A stretch of 64,000 nt of DNA from Nocardioides sp. BP30 (GCF_029873215.1 NZ_CP123620.1:1674001-1738000), one strand, 5' to 3'; positions 45,477 through 53,733 are shown, numbered from the stretch's first letter. Program-made: numbers and translations. The notes: generated by a model from the letters alone, not told the origin.

Positions 45477-46406
45477 ATGTCTCGTCCCGTCATCGCCGTC
45501 GCCACCGCGGCGGTCGCCCTCCTCGCACTCACCGCCTGCGGCAGCTCGTCCTCCGACAGCGCCTCGGGCAACGGTGCCGGCTCCGCGCCTTCGGCCCAGT
45601 CCAGCGGAGCCGCCGGTCAGGCCGCCGGCCAGGGCGCCGGTCAAGGTCGTACGCCGGGTGCCTCGGGCCTGATCGCCGCCAAGTCCGGCTCCACCCTGCA
45701 GGTGCAGAACCAGACCGACGGCCAGGTAGCGGTGACCTACACCGCCAAGACGACGATCAGTGCCCAGGTGGCGGCCGCCCTCAAGGACGTCACCGTGGGC
45801 AGCTGCGTCACCGTCACGCCCGCGACCAGCTCGGCCGGCGCGGCCCCCAGCACCAGCTCCAGCACCACCGTGGCGGCCGCGACGGTCCGCCTCACCGATG
45901 CAGTGAACGGCACCTGCACCGGCGGATTCGGGGGCGGCTTCGGGGCAGGAGCCGGCGGCAACCGGCCCAGTGGCGCACCCAGCGGGATGCCCACCAGTCG
46001 GCCGACCAACCTCCCGAGCGGCGGTGCCGGCGGCTTCCCGGGTGGAGGCCGCGGCTTCGGTGGGGCCAACGGCAAGGTGACCGCCGTCTCCGGCAGCGGC
46101 TTCACGGTGGCCTCCAGCGTGCCGACCACCGGCTCGAGCAGCGGAACGTCCGGCACGACCACCAGCATCACCGTCACGGTGAGCGGCTCGACGACGTACA
46201 CCACCACCAAGACCTCCGACTCCTCGGCACTCAAGGTCGGCAAGTGCCTCGTCGCCACCGGGCAGGCCGACGACACCGGCACGGTCGCCGCCACCCGCCT
46301 GATCGTCAGCGACCCCGTGGACGGCGCCTGCTCGACCGGCTTCGGCTTCGGCGGACGCGGCCAGAACGGCGGCCAGGGCGGCGCTCAGCAGGGCGGCGCG
46401 GCGTGA
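45477..46406 (+). CDS. Secreted Gly/Ser/Thr-rich lipoprotein (DUF5666-like beta repeats)
   Basis: A 309-residue protein with signal peptide and lipobox (VIAVATAAVALLALTACGSS). Two related beta-rich segments, LIAAKSGSTLQVQNQTDGQV and KVTAVSGSGFTVASSVPTTG, each followed by a segment ending in a conserved Cys (GSCVTVTP; GKCLVATGQ), resemble DUF5666-type repeats. They are separated and followed by Gly-rich stretches (GFGGGFGAG, GGFPGGGRGFGG, GFGFGGRG). AGAAGGAG lies close to the start. It sits inside the export operon, between the permease and the second adaptor. Function is unknown; an exported structural or substrate-capture role is a guess. Confidence 0.75.
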   Translation: MSRPVIAVATAAVALLALTACGSSSSDSASGNGAGSAPSAQSSGAAGQAAGQGAGQGRTPGASGLIAAKSGSTLQVQNQTDGQVAVTYTAKTTISAQVAAALKDVTVGSCVTVTPATSSAGAAPSTSSSTTVAAATVRLTDAVNGTCTGGFGGGFGAGAGGNRPSGAPSGMPTSRPTNLPSGGAGGFPGGGRGFGGANGKVTAVSGSGFTVASSVPTTGSSSGTSGTTTSITVTVSGSTTYTTTKTSDSSALKVGKCLVATGQADDTGTVAATRLIVSDPVDGACSTGFGFGGRGQNGGQGGAQQGGAA

Positions 46407-48232
46407 GTCGTTGGCGCACGAGGGCGGTCCGGGTCGGCGCCGGGATCGCGATCGTCGCCGTCCTGGTGGGCGGTGGCGTCGCGGCGTACGCCGAGCACGG
46501 CGACGGCGGGGATCACTACCGGACCGCGAAGGCGACGCTCGGCGATGTCGAGCAGACACTGGCGCTGTCCGGAACGGTCGATCCGTCCGGCCGCGCGGAC
46601 CTGTCCTTCGGTACGTCGGGCACCATCGCCACGCTGAACGTCGCGGTCGGCGACAAGGTCACCAAGGGCGAGGTGCTCGCCCGGCTCGACACCGCCAGCC
46701 TGAGGAAGGCCGTCACCAAGGCCGATGCCGAGCTCGCCTCGGCGCGTGCGCAACTGGCGAAGGACGAGGCCGCCCAGGCCGACGAGACCACCAGCTCCGC
46801 CTCGAGCACGTCCACCTCCTCGGGGTCCTCCTCGGGCTCGGGCGGTGGCGGGTCCACGAAGTCGTCGGGCAGCTCGACGGGCAGCTCCTCGGCGACGTCG
46901 AGTCAGAGCGCTGCGTCCTCGACGTCGTCGACCGGGTCGTCGTCGGCAGCGCTGACCAAGGCGCTGGCCCAGCTCGCCGGCCAGCAGAAGGCCGTCGAGA
47001 CGGCCCAGACCGCCGTCGATACAGCGATCGCGGCCGCGAAGGACGCCACCGAGCAGGAGACCACCGCCTGTTCCGCTTCGGATCCCTCGTCCGATCCCTC
47101 CAGCACCGCCTCACCCTCGGCGGAGGCGTCCACCGGCGCCGGCAGCGATGCCTGCGCCGCGGCGATCGACGCCGTCCAGACCGCTCAGCAGAAGGCCGCC
47201 GACGCCGAGTACGCCGGCTCCGGCAACCTCAAGGACGCCCTCGCGGCCCTGTCGAGCACGCTCGGCAACGCCGCGAAGGTGGCCGGTAGCTCGGCGGCGA
47301 GCGGGTCCAGCGGGTCCAACGCCAAGGGCTCGGGCTCGACCGGCTCGACCGGCTCGACGGGCAAGGGCTCGACGGGCTCGACGGGCAAGGGCTCGGCGGG
47401 TGGCACCGGCACCAGCGCGTCGGCCGCGTCCTCCGCGTCCGCCACCTCCTCGGGCTCCTCGGGCTCCGGCGGCACGAGCGCCTACTCCGGCGGCACGACC
47501 GTGACCGCGGCGACGCTGGCCAAGGACCAGGCCACCATCGACTCGGCCAAGGCCAGCCTGATCACCGCCACCCGGTCCCTGACCGGTGCCACCATCAAGG
47601 CGCCGGCCAGCGGCACGGTCGGCCAGCTGTCCTCGTCGGTGGGCGACTCGGCGAGTGCCGGCACCGCCGTGCTCGTCGTGATAGCGCCCGGTACCACCAC
47701 GGTCGAGCTCGACCTCAGCAGCACCCAGGTCGCCCAGCTCAAGGTCGGTCAGAAGGCGGAGGTCACGCCGGCCGGCGCCAGCGCTGCCTACGCCGGCAGC
47801 GTCACCCGGATCGGGCAGGTGCCGACGACCGGTACCACCGGCTCCTCGACGTACCCGGTCACTGTCACCCTCGACCAGGTGGGGCTCAACGTCCTCGCGG
47901 GTGCCACCGCATCGGTCGATGTCGTGCTCGGCTCGGCGACGAACGTCCTCACGGTCCCGACCTCCGCCATCTCCAACGGCTCCGTCGAGGTGTACGCCGA
48001 TGGCGGGGTCGACCGGGTCCGCGTCACCACGGGCCTGGTGGGTCGCACCCGCACGGTGGTGAGCAGTGGCCTCAAGGCGGGCCAGGAGGTCGTCCTGGCT
48101 GACATGTCCACCGCGCTGCCGACCAGCGACTCCACCACCACCAACCGCACCTTCGGCGGTGCCGGAGGTGGGGTCGGAGGCGGCTTCGGGGGAGGCGGTT
48201 TCGGAGGCGGCGGCTTCGGCGGTCGAGGCTGA
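46403..48232 (+). CDS. MacA/HlyD-like periplasmic adaptor protein 2, with low-complexity inserts
   Basis: A 609-residue adaptor. After one N-terminal membrane helix (VGAGIAIVAVLVGGGVAAYA) come lipoyl-domain halves (LSGTVDPSGRADLSFGTSGT and later IKAPASGTVGQLSSSVGDSA). Between them the coiled-coil hairpin is interrupted by two long Ser/Thr/Gly-rich inserts (residues ~130-180 and ~300-360, with GSTGSTGSTGKGSTGSTGKG). A beta-barrel and a Gly/Phe-rich tail (GGGFGGGGFGGGGFGGRG) end the protein. It is about 200 residues longer than adaptor 1. Its GTG overlaps the preceding stop codon. The inserts explain the many long ORFs in other frames. Confidence 0.85.
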   Translation: MSRWRTRAVRVGAGIAIVAVLVGGGVAAYAEHGDGGDHYRTAKATLGDVEQTLALSGTVDPSGRADLSFGTSGTIATLNVAVGDKVTKGEVLARLDTASLRKAVTKADAELASARAQLAKDEAAQADETTSSASSTSTSSGSSSGSGGGGSTKSSGSSTGSSSATSSQSAASSTSSTGSSSAALTKALAQLAGQQKAVETAQTAVDTAIAAAKDATEQETTACSASDPSSDPSSTASPSAEASTGAGSDACAAAIDAVQTAQQKAADAEYAGSGNLKDALAALSSTLGNAAKVAGSSAASGSSGSNAKGSGSTGSTGSTGKGSTGSTGKGSAGGTGTSASAASSASATSSGSSGSGGTSAYSGGTTVTAATLAKDQATIDSAKASLITATRSLTGATIKAPASGTVGQLSSSVGDSASAGTAVLVVIAPGTTTVELDLSSTQVAQLKVGQKAEVTPAGASAAYAGSVTRIGQVPTTGTTGSSTYPVTVTLDQVGLNVLAGATASVDVVLGSATNVLTVPTSAISNGSVEVYADGGVDRVRVTTGLVGRTRTVVSSGLKAGQEVVLADMSTALPTSDSTTTNRTFGGAGGGVGGGFGGGGFGGGGFGGRG

Positions 48233-48237
48233 CAACA

Positions 48238-48280
48238 GGCGCACAGGTTCCCCACAGTCTGGTGCGGGAACCTGTGCGCC
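48238..48280 (+). terminator. Perfect 15-bp hairpin ending one base before the response regulator ATG
   Basis: Arms 48238-48252 and 48266-48280 pair perfectly around a 13-base loop. The 3' arm occupies the place of the ribosome-binding site of the ATG at 48281. It could end the adaptor transcript, block translation of the regulator on readthrough RNA, or be a protein-binding dyad. Confidence 0.7.
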
Positions 48281-49024
48281 ATGACGTCTGCAGCGCCCGA
48301 GCTGACCAGGCCCGACGGGTCCCCGTTGCGGGTCCTCGTCGTCGATGACGAGATCAACATCGCCGAGCTGATCACGATGGCGCTGCGCTACGAGGGCTTC
48401 CAGGTCAGCTCCGCCCACACCGGGGCCGACGCCGTCCAGGCGGCACGCGGGTTCGAGCCCGACGCCATCGTGCTCGACATCATGCTGCCCGACATCGACG
48501 GCCTCGAGGTGCTGCGCCGGGTGCGGCGCGACGACCCCGACGTACCGGTCGTCTTCCTGACCGCCCGCGACGCGGTCGAGGACCGGATCGCCGGCCTGAC
48601 CGCCGGCGGCGACGACTACGTCACCAAGCCGTTCTCGCTGGAGGAGGTGGTGGCTCGGTTGCGGGCGCTGATGCGCCGCGCCGGAGCCCACCGGGCCGAC
48701 GCCCGCTCCGTGCTGAGCGTCGGTGACCTCGAGCTCGACGAGGACAGCCGCGAGGTCTTCCGCGGCGGCGACGAGATCAACCTGACCGCCACCGAGTTCG
48801 AGCTGCTGCGCTACCTGATGCGCAACCAGCGCCGCGTCGTGAGCAAGGCGCAGATCCTCGACCGGGTCTGGAACTACGACTTCGGCGGCCAGGCGAACGT
48901 CGTGGAGCTCTACATCTCCTACCTGCGCAAGAAGATCGACGTGGGCCGCAGCCCGATGATCCACACCATGCGAGGCGCGGGCTACGTGCTCAAGCCCGCC
49001 CAGCAGCTCGAGCAGGCAGACTGA
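48281..49024 (+). CDS. OmpR/PhoB-family response regulator
   Basis: A 247-residue regulator. The receiver domain (LRVLVVDDEINIAELITMAL) has acidic pocket Asp22-Asp23, phosphorylated Asp66 in AIVLDIMLPDIDGLEV, and Lys in YVTKPFSLEEVVARL. The C-terminal winged helix (INLTATEFELLRYLMRNQRR, then VELYISYLRKKID and MIHTMRGAGYVLK) binds DNA. A typical ribosome-binding site is missing because a hairpin abuts the ATG. It is followed 44 bases later by its kinase and probably regulates the upstream export operon. Confidence 0.94.
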   Translation: MTSAAPELTRPDGSPLRVLVVDDEINIAELITMALRYEGFQVSSAHTGADAVQAARGFEPDAIVLDIMLPDIDGLEVLRRVRRDDPDVPVVFLTARDAVEDRIAGLTAGGDDYVTKPFSLEEVVARLRALMRRAGAHRADARSVLSVGDLELDEDSREVFRGGDEINLTATEFELLRYLMRNQRRVVSKAQILDRVWNYDFGGQANVVELYISYLRKKIDVGRSPMIHTMRGAGYVLKPAQQLEQAD

Positions 49025-49068
49025 GCCGCGCACCGGTCGCCACGACCGACAGTCCGACAGGGGGAGCC

Positions 49069-50517
49069 GTGTCCACGCTCCACGCGGCGCAGGGGCCGCC
49101 CAGGCGCTGGGTCTCACTCACGTCCCGGCTCGTGATCACGGCGGTGGTCCTGGTGGCGGTGGTCTGCGTGCTCACCGTCACCCTCACGACGTTGGCCATG
49201 CGGTCCTCCCTGATGGACCGGCTCGACGAGGACGTGAAGCGGCTGCCGGCCCGGGTCAGCGCCCCCGACACCCACAACCGCGGCCCCGGCACGCTGCTCG
49301 CGCTCATCCCGCTCGATGCCGGGTCCCAGGTCGAGGGCGGGGTGCTGACCGACGTCTCGGGTCAGTACCGCGGGATGTCGGATGCGGCGACCTCGGCGCT
49401 GCTCGAGGTCCCGCGCGACGGCCGGATCCACGGTGTCCGGGTGCCCGGGTTCGGCGGCTACCGGGTGATCGCTCGGGGCGGTCAGGTCATCGGCGAGAGC
49501 GGCTCGATGGTGATGGTCACGGGGCTGCCCACCTCCGACGTCGACTCCACGATCCACAACCTGATCGGGTGGGAGGCTCTGCTGACCCTGCTGGGGGTCG
49601 GCATCGCAGCCGGGGTCGGCGTCGTCGTCGTACGGCGCCAGCTCCGGCCGCTGCGCGAGGTCGCCGGCACGGCGCACGCGGTGGCTGCGCTGCCCCTGGC
49701 CTCCGGCGCCATCGAGGTCACCGCCCGCGTGCCCGACCATCTCACCGACGAGGAGACCGAGGTCGGTCAGGTCGGTGCGGCACTCAACACGCTGATCCAG
49801 CACGTCGAGGCGTCGCTGCGGGCGCGGCACCGCAGCGAGCAGCAGGTGCGCCAGTTCGTCGCGGACGCCTCCCACGAGCTGCGGACGCCGCTGACGACCA
49901 TCCGCGGCTACACCGAGCTGGCCCAGCGCCGGCCCGGGGACGAGCAGGCCACCAAGACCGCCCTGGCGAAGGTCGAGGAGGAGTCGATCCGGATGTCGGC
50001 GCTGGTCGAGGACCTGTTGCTCCTGGCGCGGCTCGACTCCGGCCGCGCGCTCGAGCGTCAGCCGGTCGACCTGACCCAGCTCCTCCTCGAAGCCGTCTCC
50101 GACGCCCGCGTCGTCTCACCCCAGCACCACTGGCGCCTGGTGCTCCAGGCCGGGAGCGACCCGGAGGACCCGGCGCCGGTGTCGGTGGCCGGGGATCGGT
50201 TGCGGCTGCACCAGGTGATCACCAACCTGCTGACCAACGCCCGCAAGTACACCCCGGCGGGGACGACCGTGACGGTGGCGGTGCGCCCCGACGGGTTCAG
50301 CGTGCACGACGACGGCCCCGGCTTTCCGCCGGATCTGGTCGAGCACGCCTTCGAGCGGTTCAGCCGGGGTGACCAGTCGCGACACCGGGAGCACCGCGAC
50401 GGCGGTGCCGGGCTCGGCCTGTCGCTGGTGCAGGCGATCGTCACCTCGCACGGAGGGACTGTCTCACTGCAGTCGTGGCCCGGCAGCACGACGATCAGCG
50501 TGGTGCTGCCGCAGTGA
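49069..50517 (+). CDS. Two-component sensor histidine kinase (HisKA class)
   Basis: A 482-residue kinase. The first membrane helix (LVITAVVLVAVVCVLTVTLT) and a second near residue 170-190 (LLTLLGVGIAAGVGVVVV) enclose an extracytoplasmic sensor domain of ~120 residues. A HAMP-like linker follows. VADASHELRTPLTTIRGYTE holds the phosphorylated His269. The ATPase domain has the N box (HQVITNLLTNARKYTPAGT), G1 (VHDDGPGFPPDL) and G2 (GAGLGLSLVQAIVTSHGG). GTG 49069 follows GGGGGAG. It pairs with the regulator just upstream and converges with nadA. Confidence 0.94.
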   Translation: MSTLHAAQGPPRRWVSLTSRLVITAVVLVAVVCVLTVTLTTLAMRSSLMDRLDEDVKRLPARVSAPDTHNRGPGTLLALIPLDAGSQVEGGVLTDVSGQYRGMSDAATSALLEVPRDGRIHGVRVPGFGGYRVIARGGQVIGESGSMVMVTGLPTSDVDSTIHNLIGWEALLTLLGVGIAAGVGVVVVRRQLRPLREVAGTAHAVAALPLASGAIEVTARVPDHLTDEETEVGQVGAALNTLIQHVEASLRARHRSEQQVRQFVADASHELRTPLTTIRGYTELAQRRPGDEQATKTALAKVEEESIRMSALVEDLLLLARLDSGRALERQPVDLTQLLLEAVSDARVVSPQHHWRLVLQAGSDPEDPAPVSVAGDRLRLHQVITNLLTNARKYTPAGTTVTVAVRPDGFSVHDDGPGFPPDLVEHAFERFSRGDQSRHREHRDGGAGLGLSLVQAIVTSHGGTVSLQSWPGSTTISVVLPQ

Positions 50518-50533
50518 GCCTCGCCCGGTCGTC

Positions 50534-51685
50534 CTACCCGGGAAGGTCGAGCATGCGCTGCAGGGCGACGGTGGCCTCGGCCTGGGTCTGCGGGTCGACC
50601 TCGATCCGGTTGACCACTGTGCCCTCGACCAGGGACTCCAGCGCCCAGACGAGGTGGGGCAGGTCGATGCGGTTCATCGTCGAGCAGTAGCAGACCGTGC
50701 GGTCCAGGAACACGATCCGCTTGTCGGGGTGGGCCTTGGCCAGGCGCTGCACGAGGTTGAGCTCGGTGCCGATCGCCCACGAGGAGCCGGCCGGGGCCTC
50801 GGCGATGGTCTTGATGATGAACTCGGTGGAGCCCACCAGGTCCGCCTTGAGGACCACCTCGTGCTGGCACTCGGGGTGGACGAGGATCTGGATGCCGGGG
50901 ATCTCGGCACGCAGCTCGTCGATGGTGTCAGGGGAGAAGCGGCCGTGCACCGAGCAGTGGCCCTGCCACAGGATCATGGTGGCGTCCCGGAGCTGCTCGG
51001 GGGTGAGGCCACCGCCGGCCAGGCGCGGGTTCCACACGACGTTCTTCTCCAGCGGGATGCCGAGCTTGAGCACCGCCGTGTTGCGGCCCAGGTGCTGGTC
51101 GGGCAGGAACATCACCTTGGATCCGCGCTCGAAGGCCCATTCCAGCACCGCCTGGGCGTTGCTGGACGTGCACACGACACCGCCGTGGCGACCGCAGAAG
51201 GCCTTGATGTCGGCGGAGCTGTTCATGTAGGTCACCGGAACCACCTGGTCGGCGATGCCGGCGGCCTCGAGCGCCTCCCACGCGGCCTCGACCTGCTGCA
51301 GCCGCGCCATGTCGGCCATCGAGCAGCCGGCCGCGAGGTCCGGGAGCACGACCTGCTGCTCGTCGGTGGTGAGGATGTCGGCGGACTCGGCCATGAAGTG
51401 GACGCCGCAGAACACGATGTACTCGGCCTCCGGCCGGGCCGCCGCATCCCGGGCGAGCTTGAAGGAGTCACCGGTCACGTCCGCGAACTGGATGACCTCG
51501 TCGCGCTGGTAGTGGTGGCCGAGCACGAAGACCCGCTCGCCGAGCTTCTCCTTGGCCGCCTTCGCACGGGCGACCAGGTCCGGGTCCGATGCCGGCGGCA
51601 GGTCGCCGGGGCAGTCCACGCCGCGCTCGGAGTCAAGGTCGACGCCGCGGCCCAGCGGCAGCAGCGGAAGGTCAACGGTGGTCAT
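50534..51685 (-). CDS. nadA: Quinolinate synthase
   Basis: A 383-residue iron-sulfur enzyme that joins iminoaspartate and dihydroxyacetone phosphate into quinolinate for NAD synthesis. GERVFVLGHHYQRDEVIQFA, IVFCGVHFMAESADIL, GGVVCTSSNAQAVLEWAF and ILVHPECQHEVV contain the cysteines and substrate residues of the three pseudo-repeats. ATG 51685 is used because TACAAT ends 6 bp upstream; the longer frame to 51790 is not supported. No nadB or nadC lies nearby. Confidence 0.95.
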   Translation of the reverse strand: MTTVDLPLLPLGRGVDLDSERGVDCPGDLPPASDPDLVARAKAAKEKLGERVFVLGHHYQRDEVIQFADVTGDSFKLARDAAARPEAEYIVFCGVHFMAESADILTTDEQQVVLPDLAAGCSMADMARLQQVEAAWEALEAAGIADQVVPVTYMNSSADIKAFCGRHGGVVCTSSNAQAVLEWAFERGSKVMFLPDQHLGRNTAVLKLGIPLEKNVVWNPRLAGGGLTPEQLRDATMILWQGHCSVHGRFSPDTIDELRAEIPGIQILVHPECQHEVVLKADLVGSTEFIIKTIAEAPAGSSWAIGTELNLVQRLAKAHPDKRIVFLDRTVCYCSTMNRIDLPHLVWALESLVEGTVVNRIEVDPQTQAEATVALQRMLDLPG

Positions 51686-51691
51686 GGCTCC

Positions 51692-51697
51692 ATTGTA
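51692..51697 (-). promoter_or_regulatory. -10 hexamer TACAAT of nadA
   Basis: TACAAT on the minus strand ends 6 bp before the ATG. GGAG falls in the 6-bp gap but would be at or upstream of the transcript start. Confidence 0.6.
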
Positions 51698-51800
51698 TTT
51701 GGCCGGCGGGTGTGACTGGGAGCGCGTTCGAAACTGAAGGCGGAAGGGAGACTGAGGACGATCGGCGGCGGCCGCGACCACCCCGGCCACAGCGCGCCCC

Positions 51801-51806
51801 TAGGGT
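51801..51806 (+). promoter_or_regulatory. -10 hexamer TAGGGT, leaderless glycerate kinase start
   Basis: TAGGGT ends 6 bp before the ATG at 51813. Confidence 0.55.
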
Positions 51807-51812
51807 GAGCGG

Positions 51813-52943
51813 ATGCGGATCCTGGTCGCCCCGGACAAGTACGCCGGAACACTGACAGCGGTCGAGGCGGCGGAGGCGATCGCGGCGGGGTGGCGGCGTA
51901 CGGCTGTGCACGACGAGATCGATCGGTGCCCGCTCTCCGACGGTGGGCCGGGGTTCGTCGACGCCCTCCATGCCGCGCTGGGCGGTGAGCTCGTGCTCGT
52001 CCCGGTCCCGGGTCTGGACGGGGCGGTCGAGCCGGCCACGATCCTGCGGGTCGGGACGAGCGCCTACGTCGAGGCCGCCCAGGTGCTCGGCCGGACCGGA
52101 GGGACCGAGCCCGTCCGGACCGCTCCCGAACACCGCTCCAGTCACCCCCTGGGCAGGCTGATCGGCCATGCGGTCGAGGACGGCGCCACCCGGGTCGTCG
52201 TCGGCGTGGGCGGGACCCTGACCAACGACGGCGGCGCCGGTCTGCTGGCCGCGCTGGGCGCCCGGGCCCAAGCCGCCCAAGACGCGCAAGACGCCCAAGA
52301 CGCCGGGCTCGACGGCGGCTTCGGCGCCCTCGGGACGCTGACCGGCGTGGACCTGGAGCCGGTGCGCTCCCGACTGGCCGGGGTGGAGCTGGTCGCCGCG
52401 ACCGACGTGGACAACCCGCTGACAGGGCTCTTCGGTGCCTCGAAGGTCTTCGGAGCCCAGAAGGGCCTGAGCGAGGAGAGCCAGCTCCAGGCCGATGCAG
52501 CCCTGCAGCACCTGGCGGAGCTGACCGATCGCGTCACCGCCACCCTGCCAGGAGCGGGAGCCGGTGGCGGGGTCGGGTTCGCCCTGCTGCTGGCCGGCGG
52601 CACCCGCCGGCCCGGGCTCGCTGTCGTCGCCGAGGCGGTCGGGCTCGCGGACAGGATCGGGCGCGCCGACCTGGTGTTGACGGGTGAGGGCTCGTTCGAC
52701 GCCTCCAGCCGCGGCGGCAAGGTCCCGGTCGGCGTGGCAGCGCTGGCGGGGGAGCGGGCCCGCCCGTGCGTGGTGCTGGCCGGCCGGGTCGGCATGGGCG
52801 CACGCGAGCACCGCTCGCTCGGAGTGGAGTCGGCGTACGCCGTCGTCGACGTGCTCGGCGAGGAGCGCGCCCTGCGCGATCCGAGCGCCGCCTTGGCCGA
52901 TCTCGCGGAGCGGGTCGCGCGAACCTGGAGCCCAGCGGAATAA
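51813..52943 (+). CDS. Glycerate kinase (GlxK/GarK family)
   Basis: A 376-residue kinase that phosphorylates D-glycerate. MRILVAPDKYAGTLTAVEAA is the family start, CPLSDGGPGFVDALHAAL is the glycerate-binding region, VVVGVGGTLTNDGGAGLLAA contains the GG-D-G motif, and VLTGEGSFDASSRGGKVP is the second strongly conserved block. A short Ala-Gln-Asp repeat (AQAAQDAQDAQDAG) occurs near residue 155, in a surface loop. It diverges from nadA, each with a -10 hexamer 6 bp before its start. The order glycerate kinase-HesB-PfkB-ctaC resembles Mycobacterium (Rv2205c to Rv2200c). Confidence 0.94.
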   Translation: MRILVAPDKYAGTLTAVEAAEAIAAGWRRTAVHDEIDRCPLSDGGPGFVDALHAALGGELVLVPVPGLDGAVEPATILRVGTSAYVEAAQVLGRTGGTEPVRTAPEHRSSHPLGRLIGHAVEDGATRVVVGVGGTLTNDGGAGLLAALGARAQAAQDAQDAQDAGLDGGFGALGTLTGVDLEPVRSRLAGVELVAATDVDNPLTGLFGASKVFGAQKGLSEESQLQADAALQHLAELTDRVTATLPGAGAGGGVGFALLLAGGTRRPGLAVVAEAVGLADRIGRADLVLTGEGSFDASSRGGKVPVGVAALAGERARPCVVLAGRVGMGAREHRSLGVESAYAVVDVLGEERALRDPSAALADLAERVARTWSPAE

Positions 52944-53008
52944 CCGGGCATGTGCGACGATTGAACCCGAAGACAGACTCCGCACCCCAGAATCGCAGGG
53001 AGCACAGC

Positions 53009-53365
53009 ATGACCGAGCAGGTTCAGTTCGAGCACCGGACGGACAGCATCAACCTCAGCCCCGTCGCCTCCGCGAAGGTGAAGAGCCTCCTCGAGCAGGA
53101 GGGTCGCGACGACCTCAACCTGCGGATCTCGGTGCAGCCTGGTGGCTGCTCGGGTCTGCGCTACCAGCTCTTCTTCGACGAGCGCAGCCTCGACGGTGAC
53201 GTGCTGACGGACTTCGACGGCGTCGGCGTCGTCGTGGACCGGATGAGCGTCCCCTACCTCAACGGCGCGACCATCGACTTCGTGGACACGATCGAGAAGC
53301 AGGGCTTCACGATCGACAACCCGAACGCGACCGGCTCGTGCGCCTGTGGAGACTCCTTCCACTGA
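53009..53365 (+). CDS. erpA: Iron-sulfur cluster insertion protein (ErpA/HesB family)
   Basis: A 118-residue A-type carrier. LSPVASAKVKSLLEQEGRDD opens the domain. The conserved cysteines are in SVQPGGCSGLRYQLFF and GSCACGDSFH (C-x1-C), which together bind a [2Fe-2S] or [4Fe-4S] cluster for delivery to target proteins. Targets nearby could include the Rieske protein QcrA, NadA and IspG, an inference. AGGGAG lies just before the ATG. It is followed by a 48-bp perfect palindrome. Confidence 0.95.
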   Translation: MTEQVQFEHRTDSINLSPVASAKVKSLLEQEGRDDLNLRISVQPGGCSGLRYQLFFDERSLDGDVLTDFDGVGVVVDRMSVPYLNGATIDFVDTIEKQGFTIDNPNATGSCACGDSFH

Positions 53366-53382
53366 GCTGACGTCGTAGAGAC

Positions 53383-53430
53383 GACACGACGAAGGGCTCC
53401 TGCCGATCGGCAGGAGCCCTTCGTCGTGTC
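53383..53430. terminator. 48-bp perfect palindrome (22-bp stem, GATC loop), bidirectional terminator
   Basis: Arms 53383-53404 and 53409-53430 are perfect complements with GATC in the centre, itself self-complementary. It separates the convergent erpA and the small hypothetical gene. It is the longest perfect stem noted in the window. Confidence 0.85.
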
Positions 53431-53440
53431 CTACGTCGCT

Positions 53441-53671
53441 TCAGTCCAGGTCGAGACCCAGGGCGGCCGAGAGCCGGTGCGCAGCGGCGAGCAGGTCGAT
53501 GTCCCGCTTCGCCAGACCCTGCGCGTGGTCCTCGAACCGCAGGCTCGGGCTCGGCCGCAGGGCGGCGCGAGCCACGCCGGTCATCGCGAGGCGGCGCTCG
53601 GTCTCGCGGCAGTCCGCGCGCAGCTGCGCGGGGGTGGCGGGGTCGTCGTAGGCGGTGCGGCTGGAGGTCAT
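53441..53671 (-). CDS. Small conserved-looking hypothetical protein
   Basis: A 76-residue protein, MTSSRTAYDDPATPAQLRAD to LAAAHRLSAALGLDLD, with no signal peptide, membrane segment or recognised motif. Helical content is suggested by AQLRADCRETERRLAMTGVA. Support for a real gene comes from a -10 hexamer (TAGCGT, minus strand 53683-53678) ending 6 bp before the ATG, actinobacterial GC-rich third positions, and a strong terminator directly after its stop. Function is unknown. Confidence 0.6.
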   Translation of the reverse strand: MTSSRTAYDDPATPAQLRADCRETERRLAMTGVARAALRPSPSLRFEDHAQGLAKRDIDLLAAAHRLSAALGLDLD

Positions 53672-53677
53672 GCCTCG

Positions 53678-53683
53678 ACGCTA
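53678..53683 (-). promoter_or_regulatory. -10 hexamer TAGCGT of the small hypothetical gene
   Basis: TAGCGT on the minus strand ends 6 bp before the ATG at 53671. It is back to back with the divergent PfkB promoter. Confidence 0.5.
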
Positions 53684-53720
53684 GGGGCTACCGTGGAGTA
53701 CCTCCAGGAGTACCCCTGGG

Positions 53721-53726
53721 TAGTGT
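53721..53726 (+). promoter_or_regulatory. -10 hexamer TAGTGT, leaderless PfkB-family start
   Basis: TAGTGT ends 7 bp before the ATG at 53734. Confidence 0.5.
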
Positions 53727-53733
53727 TCCGCGC

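Noticed and set aside
46780..47480. Tandem repeats as a mobile or VNTR element
   Set aside because: The repeats are in frame and code for Ser/Thr/Gly-rich inserts of adaptor 2. Copy-number variation is possible but nothing indicates mobility.
52270..52310. Short GACGCCCAA-like repeats
   Set aside because: They are in-frame codon repeats (AQDAQDAQDA) inside the glycerate kinase gene, with no sign of an independent element.
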